Assembly: GCA_013331375.1 (NCBI GenBank) | Contig: DUGO01000114.1 | Location: 831-12,395 of the forward strand | Source: Candidatus Methanoperedentaceae archaeon | GTDB taxonomy: Archaea > Halobacteriota > Methanosarcinia > Methanosarcinales > Methanoperedenaceae | Length of the DNA stretch: 11,565 bases | Reading direction: 5' to 3' | Shown here: piece after piece, positions 6,301 to 11,565 of the stretch | Layout of the letters: every line of letters starts with the position of its first letter | How positions within the stretch are numbered: position 1 is the stretch's first letter | The notes under the pieces: model-generated | The model's database searches: none | What the model was told of the DNA's origin: nothing | The model's input: the letters and a program-made list of their open reading frames with translations, nothing else | Position numbers and translations under genes: made by a program

Positions 6301-6444
6301 ATGAGCCTGCAGGAGCTTCTTCGGGAATGGTACAATGACCCCGACATCAGGGCAAAAGTACTGCGCTGGCTATGGCTTGTGTCACTCGGGATGCTGGTGC
6401 TTGGGTATGCGATAATGGCGTATATGCTATTCTTTAAGCCGTAA
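6301..6444 (+). CDS. 47-residue single-pass membrane protein downstream of the ABC ATPase
   Basis: The frame ATG 6301 to TAA 6442-6444 encodes a soluble N-terminus rich in charged and aromatic residues ([20 protein letters not shown]), then a hydrophobic helix at about 22-45 ([20 protein letters not shown]) and a short KP end. The positive flank (R22, preceded by K19) suggests the N-terminus stays in the cytoplasm. It lies 19 bp after the ABC ATPase stop with a modest GTGAG purine site, so the two are probably co-transcribed. Its last 18 bases overlap the end of purE on the other strand. The clean protein-like layout supports a real gene. Function is unknown; a membrane anchor or partner for the ATPase is inference. 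Confidence 0.7.
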   Translation: MSLQELLREWYNDPDIRAKVLRWLWLVSLGMLVLGYAIMAYMLFFKP

Positions 6445-6816
6445 CATCCTCACCGCAAGGTGCGCGGCATTCGCGCCGTTGTCTATGCCCACGCATGCAA
6501 CCGGTACTCCGGGAGGCATCTGGGCAATGGCAAGCAGCGCGTCAAGCCCTCCGAGCTTTGCACTCACTGGCACGCCTATGACCGGCTTTCTGGTCTTTGA
6601 GGCTATCACGCCGGGCAGCGCAGCCGAAAGCCCTGCTATGGCGATAAAGACGAGGGCATCGGTCTTCCGGATATATGCATCAAGCTCATCCGGGTTCCTG
6701 TGCGCAGACAACACCTTTACCTCGAAGGATATCCCGCTGTCCTCAAGCACCTTTGCGGCTTTTTCCGCCACCGCTCTGTCTGACTCAGAGCCCATGACGA
6801 CTGCTACGGATGGCAT
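6427..6816 (-). CDS. purE: N5-carboxyaminoimidazole ribonucleotide mutase / AIR carboxylase catalytic subunit
   Basis: PurE forms CAIR in de novo purine synthesis. The 129-residue chain has the nucleotide/phosphate loop MGSESD (8-13), the catalytic SAHR (37-40), the [10 protein letters not shown] strand (75-84), [19 protein letters not shown] (89-107) and the [10 protein letters not shown] helix. All are in PurE order, and the length is slightly shorter than E. coli PurE (about 169). The loop that reads AAHLPG in many bacterial class I enzymes is SAALPG here (64-69), so the second histidine of that enzyme is an alanine. No purK gene is nearby. It starts at ATG 6814-6816 with a TATA-like GTTTTTTATT at 6839-6848 (leaderless) and ends in TAG at 6427-6429. 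It diverges from hisB and converges on the 47-residue gene with an 18-bp overlap. Confidence 0.92.
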   Translation of the reverse strand: MPSVAVVMGSESDRAVAEKAAKVLEDSGISFEVKVLSAHRNPDELDAYIRKTDALVFIAIAGLSAALPGVIASKTRKPVIGVPVSAKLGGLDALLAIAQMPPGVPVACVGIDNGANAAHLAVRMLRLKE

Positions 6817-6838
6817 GACTCTTTATTTGAGGGCAATG

Positions 6839-6848
6839 AATAAAAAAC
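6839..6848 (-). promoter_or_regulatory. TATA-like box of purE
   Basis: GTTTTTTATT on the minus strand is centred about 28 bp before the purE ATG, implying a leaderless or nearly leaderless mRNA. It lies in the 76-bp purE/hisB divergent spacer. Confidence 0.45.
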
Positions 6849-6860
6849 TTGCTCAATCAA

Positions 6861-6870
6861 ATTTATATTT
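6861..6870 (+). promoter_or_regulatory. TATA-like box of hisB
   Basis: ATTTATATTT is centred about 27 bp before ATG 6893, which supports that start and a leaderless mRNA. It rules against any upstream extension of the hisB frame, which would run antisense through purE. Confidence 0.55.
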
Positions 6871-6892
6871 CAGTGAATTAATAAGGATAACC

Positions 6893-7468
6893 ATGCGAAG
6901 CGCGAAAATCTCAAGAAAGACACGCGAGACAGGCGTTGACATCAGGCTCACGCTTGAGGGAAGCGGGAACACGGACATCAATACAGGCATCTCATTCCTT
7001 GACCACATGCTGAACTCGTTCGCAAAGCATGCACAGTTCGACCTCTCGGTAAGCGCAGCAGGCGACGTCTCGGTTGACGACCACCACACTGTCGAGGATG
7101 TTGGCATAGCCCTGGGCAGCGCGCTTGCGAAGGCGCTTGGTGACAAGAAAGGGATTGCGCGCTTCGGCGATGCACGAGTGCCTATGGACGAGGCGCTTGC
7201 CACTGTCGCGGTTGACATAAGCGGCAGGAGCTACCTGGTTTTCGAGGCGCAGTTCTCCGGGGTTAAAGTCGGCGACCTCTCAACGCAGATGGCAAAGCAT
7301 TTCTTCGAATCGCTCGCAAACAACGCTGGCATCACGCTCCACATGCACGTTTCAGGAGAGAACGACCATCATAAGATTGAAGCTCTCTTCAAGGCTTTCG
7401 GCGTTGCCATGCGGCGCGCTTCAAAGGTAAGCGGCACAGAGGTGCCGAGCACGAAAGGCGTGCTTTAA
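6893..7468 (+). CDS. hisB: Imidazoleglycerol-phosphate dehydratase
   Basis: HisB dehydrates imidazole glycerol phosphate to imidazole acetol phosphate in histidine synthesis. The 191-residue protein is the monofunctional form (about 190-200 residues) without the phosphatase domain of E. coli HisB. The manganese-binding histidine motifs of the duplicated fold are clear: FLDHML (35-40), DDHHTVED (62-69) and NDHHKIEA (157-164), together with [16 protein letters not shown] (87-102) and the C-terminal VPSTKGVL. The start at ATG 6893 is supported by the TATA-like box 27 bp upstream. The frame is open further upstream only antisense to purE and should not be extended. Stop is TAA. It stands alone rather than in a his operon, and ends 19 bp before the convergent A24 peptidase gene. 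Confidence 0.95.
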   Translation: MRSAKISRKTRETGVDIRLTLEGSGNTDINTGISFLDHMLNSFAKHAQFDLSVSAAGDVSVDDHHTVEDVGIALGSALAKALGDKKGIARFGDARVPMDEALATVAVDISGRSYLVFEAQFSGVKVGDLSTQMAKHFFESLANNAGITLHMHVSGENDHHKIEALFKAFGVAMRRASKVSGTEVPSTKGVL

Positions 7469-7487
7469 GGTTGCTGCAAGGCGCACT

Positions 7488-8246
7488 TCATCCGGTCAGG
7501 AATGCCCTTGTTATCAGGTAAATAAGGTCCCCATAGACGATAGCCACAAAGAACCCCAGCGTAATCGGTATCATGAACGGCAGCCCGGGGGTAACCCATA
7601 CCTTTCGTCCTATGAGCCCCTCGTCCCTGAGCTTAAGAAGCTCTGCATGCACCTCATCCGTCACCACAACCCCGCTGCGCCTGAAGGTCAGCAATACACC
7701 GCCCTCAGCCCTCTCGTACTGGTGCATCAGCTTCACATGCTTGCCCTTCAGCTCAGAGATATCGCACATGTAGCCCACGTGCAGGTAGGCAGGGTTCCCG
7801 ACCTTGCTTATCGTCAGGTGCGTCAGGTTATAGATGAGCAGGAACATAGGCACCACAATGGTCAGGAGCACGGCGTTCCCGAATATGCTGAATGCAAAGA
7901 TGTCTATGAGCGGCTTCCCGGCTACCGGCAGGCTATAGCCCCATATATCCAGAACAGGATATGCAGGGATAATTATGGAAAGCACTATCAGCACCTTGGC
8001 ATCGGCTCCGCCGAAGGCTCCGAACTCGAACAGCAGGTAAACGAATACGAATATGAACCCGGCTGAGAAGGCAAGCACGTACAGGTACGGAAGCCTGTAC
8101 ACGCTGAGGTCATAGAGAGTGAACTGTATCCCTATTGCAAGCATCACGAGCCAGACCCTGTTCGACACCCTGCGGGTCCTGAGGTCTGAATAGCATGAGT
8201 ACAAAAGGAATGGTATCACGAACAATATCTTGAACAGCTCAAGCAT
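7488..8246 (-). CDS. A24 family prepilin/preflagellin-type peptidase (archaeal)
   Basis: This integral membrane aspartyl peptidase would cleave class III signal peptides of archaeal pilins or archaellins, or a related substrate. The two catalytic aspartates are D21 in YSDLRTRRVSN and D82 in the FGGADAK motif (the GxGD-type site, here GGAD). Hydrophobic helices lie at about 3-18, 31-45, 52-73, 84-100, 112-140 and 226-247. Between them residues about 145-225 form a soluble insertion (ISELKGKHVKLMHQYERAEGG, then LKLRDEGLIGRKVWVTPGLPF), typical of archaeal members with the type II A24 C-terminal domain. No pilin or secretion ATPase gene is nearby. ATG 8244-8246 has a TATA-like TTATATGTA at 8269-8277, 27 bp away (leaderless). 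Stop is TGA. Confidence 0.87.
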   Translation of the reverse strand: MLELFKILFVIPFLLYSCYSDLRTRRVSNRVWLVMLAIGIQFTLYDLSVYRLPYLYVLAFSAGFIFVFVYLLFEFGAFGGADAKVLIVLSIIIPAYPVLDIWGYSLPVAGKPLIDIFAFSIFGNAVLLTIVVPMFLLIYNLTHLTISKVGNPAYLHVGYMCDISELKGKHVKLMHQYERAEGGVLLTFRRSGVVVTDEVHAELLKLRDEGLIGRKVWVTPGLPFMIPITLGFFVAIVYGDLIYLITRAFLTG

Positions 8247-8268
8247 GGGGACAGAAACGGGCTCTTAG

Positions 8269-8277
8269 TACATATAA
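8269..8277 (-). promoter_or_regulatory. TATA-like box of the A24 peptidase gene
   Basis: TTATATGTA on the minus strand is centred about 27 bp before ATG 8246, as expected for a leaderless archaeal mRNA. Confidence 0.45.
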
Positions 8278-8338
8278 TGTTAGTCCTTAGAATAATAACT
8301 TTGAATAAGAGTATTATTAATGAGCATCACATGTTTAT

Positions 8339-8485
8339 TTAAGACCCCTCATATGCTTTCTTTAATTTCCCGATGTCAAACTTCTTCATTTTCAGGAACG
8401 CATTCGTGACGCGCTCCACCCTCTCTACAAGTGCAGTTTTTGAGCGGATAAATGTATCGAAGCGGCAGCCTCTGCAACAGATTCC
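8339..8485 (-). pseudogene. C-terminal remnant resembling a VOC/PhnB-like protein
   Basis: A 48-codon open stretch between in-frame stops (TAA at 8486-8488 upstream, TAA at 8339-8341 at its end) has no credible start codon. It ends VERVTNAFLKMKKFDIGKL followed by KKAYEGS. The pattern 'RV..A.LKMKK.DI..LK.AYEG' resembles the extreme C-terminus of PhnB/3-demethylubiquinone-like VOC proteins. The preceding residues (GICCRGCRFDTFIRSKTAL) do not fit that family, and no other part of such a gene is visible upstream. It is most simply a decayed or recombined gene end. The family assignment rests on a short motif and is tentative. Confidence 0.4.
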
Positions 8486-8509
8486 TTAAAGTGCTTTAGA
8501 AACATAACC

Positions 8510-8515
8510 TATAAC
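8510..8515 (+). promoter_or_regulatory. TATA-like box of the ATPase subunit I gene
   Basis: TATAAC is centred 26 bp before ATG 8538 and supports that start over the GTG at 8529. A GGGTGGGG stretch at 8522-8529 could also act as a Shine-Dalgarno if transcription starts further upstream. Confidence 0.45.
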
Positions 8516-8537
8516 TTGACAGGGTGGGGTGCGCGGG

Positions 8538-9959
8538 ATGTTCACGCCTGTAAAGATGGAACGGCTATTCGCAGCTGTGCCAAAGGATTTGTCTGGCAGC
8601 GTTATCGCAGCTCTCGGGGAGACAGGAGCCTGCCATTTCATCGCGCCAGCCGTGGGAGCTTTGGACCTTTCGGACAGGAAGCGGCTTTTGGCAGCGGTCG
8701 AGCGGCGGCTTGATGAGCGGCTCTTCAGCCTGCCAGAAGGAGCTAAGGTTCGAACCGGCATCGAAATCTCAAGCAACGCAGACCGCGCGCTCTCTGAGCT
8801 TGCATGGGAAGCCATGTCGCCAGCTCTTTCGCGCGCAAGGGCGCTTGAGATACGAAAAGCACTCCGGCGCCTGCAGTCCATCTATGCTGTGATGGAACTG
8901 TTCAGGGAGACGGCGCATACATACATGTTGGAGGCATGGGTGCCACATGGCATGGAAAACGTGGTCAGTGAAGCCATAGACAGGGCTTCAGGGGGCAGAG
9001 CCGTGGTAAGCATGTCCGCGCCAGAATTCGGGGATGCGCCTCCGACCCTGCTGTCAAATCCTGTGTACATGAGACCATTTGAATACCTTGTGAAAAAATA
9101 CGGTCTGCCCTCCTACTACGAGATAGACCCCACATGCGTTATTTTTGTGAGCTTTCCGCTGATATTCGGGATGATGTACGGGGATATAGGGCACGGCATA
9201 GTGCTGCTTGCCCTCAGCATGCTGGTTTATTTTATAGAAAAATTCTGGCGGCGGACACAGCTGAGTGATCTCGGTCCCATCCTCGTGTTCTGCGCCTTCT
9301 ACTCGATCGTTTTCGGTCTCCTCTACGGTGAGGCGTTCGGCATGGAGATTGAGCCTCAGTGGCGCCGTCCCTCAGATAACATCGCATATTTCCTTGTATT
9401 ATCAGTGTGGATAGGCGTTGCGCACCATGTCATAGGGTTCATATTGAACGCGATAAACCTGTGGAAGAACAAGAAGTACCTCCGGTCTATATTCCAGTTC
9501 CAGTGGATCATATTCTCAGCCACAAACATACTTTTCGTCATCAGCAGCTTTGACCGGGGATACATAGATACCCCATCCCTATGGATACTGGTGCTCGTGC
9601 CTGCACTGGTCATGGATGCCGAGGGGATATATATTAATAAAATAGAAGGCAAGGGCATCCTCTCGGGTGCAATGGTGCCTTTTTATCTGGGTCTTAAGTA
9701 CTCATTGAATCTTATCTCGTATATGCGGCTTGTGATAATGGCTCTTGTACACTCGACCGTGAGCGCCACGATCATCGCGGTCAGCGCAGAGACTGGGGCA
9801 TCTCTTGTGGTGAGCGGGCTTGTGACAGTCGTCCTGATAATCGTGGTGGACACCTTCGTGGTGCTCGTCCAGACTCTCAGGCTGCACTGGGTGGAGTGGT
9901 TTTATATCTTTTATAAGGGACGGGGAATTGAGTTCAGCCCATTCCGATTGCAGCTATGA
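8538..9959 (+). CDS. V/A-type ATP synthase subunit I (a subunit), compact form
   Basis: This is the stator/proton-channel subunit of an archaeal rotary ATPase, or a paralogue of it. The 473-residue chain begins MFTPVKMERL, as family members do, but the cytoplasmic N-terminal domain is only about 190 residues, so the protein is well below the usual 620-680. The membrane part looks complete: EIDPT, FPLIFGMMYGDIGHG, FGLLYGEAFG, about eight helices, SYMRLVIMALVH with the conserved channel arginine at about 397, and TLRLHWVEWFY with a second arginine at about 448, ending in a KGRGIEFSPF block. These arginines correspond to R735 and R799 of yeast Vph1. No other ATPase subunit gene is adjacent, so it lies outside an atp operon. 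It ends in TGA, overlapping the convergent TPR gene by 6 bp. Confidence 0.9.
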   Translation: MFTPVKMERLFAAVPKDLSGSVIAALGETGACHFIAPAVGALDLSDRKRLLAAVERRLDERLFSLPEGAKVRTGIEISSNADRALSELAWEAMSPALSRARALEIRKALRRLQSIYAVMELFRETAHTYMLEAWVPHGMENVVSEAIDRASGGRAVVSMSAPEFGDAPPTLLSNPVYMRPFEYLVKKYGLPSYYEIDPTCVIFVSFPLIFGMMYGDIGHGIVLLALSMLVYFIEKFWRRTQLSDLGPILVFCAFYSIVFGLLYGEAFGMEIEPQWRRPSDNIAYFLVLSVWIGVAHHVIGFILNAINLWKNKKYLRSIFQFQWIIFSATNILFVISSFDRGYIDTPSLWILVLVPALVMDAEGIYINKIEGKGILSGAMVPFYLGLKYSLNLISYMRLVIMALVHSTVSATIIAVSAETGASLVVSGLVTVVLIIVVDTFVVLVQTLRLHWVEWFYIFYKGRGIEFSPFRLQL

Positions 9960-11300
9960 CCTCCTGCTCCTGCGTATCCCCTGCCATACCCGCAGCCGCA
10001 GGCTGTCAGGGACGGAATCAATAAGCGCAGGGTCAAGCCCGGCTGCCGTGATCCATGCATGGATGGCTCTATCCTTTTCACCGAGCTCAAGATACACAAA
10101 TCCTGCGCTCTGGAAAGCCTTAGCGAACTCAGGGTCGGTGCCGATTGCTGCCTCAAATTCCCTGCCAGCCTCAGCATATCTCCCAAGCCCGAAGTAGACC
10201 TGCCCCAGTTCATAGTGGGACTGTGCGCCGGAAGGGTCAAGCTGTATGGATTCGCCGAACTCCCTGATGGCATCGTCATATCTCTCCATTGATGCAAGCA
10301 CAATACCCAGGTTGCGGTGGGCTTCGGCATATCCGGGCTTGAGCCTCAGTGCATCCGCCAGCTCTGCGAGCGCACGCTCAGGCATCCCGCGCTCGGCAAA
10401 CACGCATGCGAGGTTGCTTTTCGCCTCCGCGTATCCAGGATTCAATGCAATGGCTTTTGCAAGCTCTGCTTCAGCTTCGTCCAGTCTGCCCATCCGCCAG
10501 TATACGACTGCGAGGTTGTTGTGCGCTTCCGGGTACCCTGGGACGAGCCTGAGGGCACAGTCGAGCTCCTCCATCGCGTCATCGTATCTGCCAGTCTTAC
10601 TGTACGCGATCCCGAGATTGTCATGGATGATATGTGCAAGCCCGATCCCCCTGGTGACATGGAAGAAGGAATAATACTCTGATACAAACCTGTATGTCTC
10701 CTCGTCCATAGTAGATACCTCATCTTTGCTCTTAAGGAAATGGAAACCGTCCCTGCGCTCATACGCGGACTCGACATCGATCTCCCTGATGGAGTCTATG
10801 CTGAAATCAACGAATATCTTTGTCCCTGGGGAGAAGCCGTCGATGAGCGTGAACACGTGCCTGCCACCGCTTGCAGCCAGGGTATCGAGCGACAGGAGTC
10901 GAAGGAATATGTATCCGAGCTGGGTAATGGCTGCACAGGATGCAAGCATCTCCTTCTCCACATCCTTTTCAGCCATTGACATCCTCGAATTATCTATTAC
11001 TGAAAAAATATCTTCACGTTTGGTGTTAAGACCGTTGACAAGAAGCATGAGCAATTTCACGGGTGCGTCGGGACGATAATATCCCTTCGCTTCCAGGCTC
11101 TGCATAATACTGGTCAAAGAAGATGACAATCCGCCTGGATCTTGATGTTCTATGGACATGACTGCGGATTCTCTCATATGCTCAAAATCGATCTCTATAA
11201 GTAAGTTGTCCAGTTCATCAAGGATCTCCTGTACATCATCATTCCGGTATCCGAGCTCCAGGAGAAGCTCTTTTACTGCAGGATTCTTGATGTCTACCAT
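9954..11300 (-). CDS. Tetratricopeptide-repeat protein with an unrecognised N-terminal domain
   Basis: The 448-residue protein has six regular 34-residue TPRs starting at about residues 225, 259, 293, 327, 361 and 395; repeat signatures include NNLAVVYWRMGRLDEAEAEL and NLGIVLASMERYDDAIREF. Each repeat ends in a P-G-Y-x-E or D-P-x-like turn. TPR arrays form a superhelical surface for protein binding. Residues 1 to about 220 are mostly helical with a beta-like middle (HVFTLIDGFSPGTKIFVDF) and no family I recognise. There is no signal peptide or membrane helix, so it is probably cytoplasmic. The C-terminus is basic (GIRRSRRS). ATG 11298-11300 has a TATA-like ATTTTTAGC at 11329-11337. The gene ends in TAG at 9954-9956 and converges on the ATPase subunit gene with a 6-bp overlap. 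Confidence 0.88.
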   Translation of the reverse strand: MVDIKNPAVKELLLELGYRNDDVQEILDELDNLLIEIDFEHMRESAVMSIEHQDPGGLSSSLTSIMQSLEAKGYYRPDAPVKLLMLLVNGLNTKREDIFSVIDNSRMSMAEKDVEKEMLASCAAITQLGYIFLRLLSLDTLAASGGRHVFTLIDGFSPGTKIFVDFSIDSIREIDVESAYERRDGFHFLKSKDEVSTMDEETYRFVSEYYSFFHVTRGIGLAHIIHDNLGIAYSKTGRYDDAMEELDCALRLVPGYPEAHNNLAVVYWRMGRLDEAEAELAKAIALNPGYAEAKSNLACVFAERGMPERALAELADALRLKPGYAEAHRNLGIVLASMERYDDAIREFGESIQLDPSGAQSHYELGQVYFGLGRYAEAGREFEAAIGTDPEFAKAFQSAGFVYLELGEKDRAIHAWITAAGLDPALIDSVPDSLRLRVWQGIRRSRRS

Positions 11301-11565
11301 GTTCAGTGAACAGTAATGAGATCTCTATGCTAAAAATGCTTTCCGCTGGTAGATTTAATCAATCAGTTAATAGGATACTTCGAAACTATAGCCCAATCCA
11401 GACAGTTAATACTCTTGACAGATGCAAAATTAAATTAATTCAGACGGGGTTAGGGTTCATGTGTGCTTTTGAAGGGCATACAAAAAGCTCCCGCGTAGGA
11501 GAGCTTGACGTGTAGCAGTGGAAAAAAATATAGATACCTGCAAAATATGAACCCTCCAATAACCC
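11301..11565. other. Right-edge non-coding stretch
   Basis: No convincing gene lies in these 265 bp. It holds the TPR gene promoter (11329-11337), an AT-rich stretch, a hairpin with a T-run on the minus strand, and an inverted repeat AGGGTTCAT (11452-11460) / ATGAACCCT (11547-11555). A 69-codon GTG-started frame on the plus strand (11306-11515) lacks protein-like composition and overlaps the TPR promoter. Confidence 0.5.
11481..11506 (-). terminator. Possible terminator of a minus-strand gene beyond the right edge
   Basis: On the minus strand a stem AAGCTC...GAGCTT (11485-11490 with 11501-11506), extended by CC/GG with a one-base bulge, is followed directly by a TTTTT tract. A second run of seven T lies upstream at 11522-11528. 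T-tracts terminate archaeal RNA polymerase, so these may end a transcript entering from the right. No such gene is visible, so this is tentative. Confidence 0.35.

Noticed and set aside
6479..6892. N-terminal extension of hisB by 138 residues
   Set aside because: The extension is antisense to purE, while ATG 6893 has a TATA-like box at the right distance and gives the normal HisB length.
11306..11515. 69-residue plus-strand gene at the right edge
   Set aside because: It starts at GTG within the TPR promoter region, has no recognisable SD, and the translation shows no domain or membrane pattern.

Overview
The window looks like a chromosomal segment of a euryarchaeon. Supporting signs are an Orc1/Cdc6 replication initiator, a V/A-type ATPase subunit I, an A24 peptidase with an archaeal-type C-terminal extension, a DUF169 protein, and promoters in which a T/A-rich TATA-like box sits about 26-28 bp before the start codon. 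The protein styles (DUF169, PurE, HisB, A24 peptidase) suggest Methanosarcinales or an ANME-2/Methanoperedens-like relative. That placement is inference and cannot be proven from this window. The genes read as ordinary chromosomal housekeeping genes mixed with membrane proteins of unknown role; no phage, IS, CRISPR or RNA gene was recognised.

Left part (1-2931): the minus strand carries a lemA gene, then a DUF2207 membrane-protein gene with an ATGA overlap, then the 5' part of an orc1/cdc6 gene that runs off the left edge. The DUF2207 gene is the most unusual locus. One intact reading frame of about 626 codons is interrupted by a single in-frame TAG at 1331-1333, with no frameshift. Three other genes here (pyrE, purE, the TPR gene) end in TAG, which argues against wholesale recoding of TAG.

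Middle part (2932-7468): pyrE diverges from lemA. Two minus-strand genes follow: a secreted or membrane-anchored coiled-coil protein of unknown function, and a DUF169 protein. A 430-bp intergenic region then holds an imperfect inverted repeat built from ACAGGAT units and a cluster of TTGGTA/TACCAA motifs around a strong TATA box. It leads into an ABC ATPase gene whose only same-strand partner is a 47-residue single-pass membrane protein; no permease gene is present. purE converges on this small gene and overlaps it, and hisB diverges from purE.

Right part (7469-11565): an archaeal A24 prepilin/preflagellin-type peptidase converges on hisB. An intergenic stretch with a decayed VOC/PhnB-like C-terminal fragment follows. 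Next is an unusually short V/A-ATPase subunit I with no ATPase operon around it, converging with a 6-bp overlap on a TPR protein with six regular 34-residue repeats behind an unrecognised N-terminal domain. The last 265 bp contain no convincing gene, only T-tract/hairpin signals on the minus strand and an inverted repeat.

Functionally, pyrE (pyrimidine), purE (purine) and hisB (histidine) are scattered single biosynthetic genes, not operons. The only clear operon-like units are lemA-DUF2207 and the ABC ATPase with its small membrane protein.
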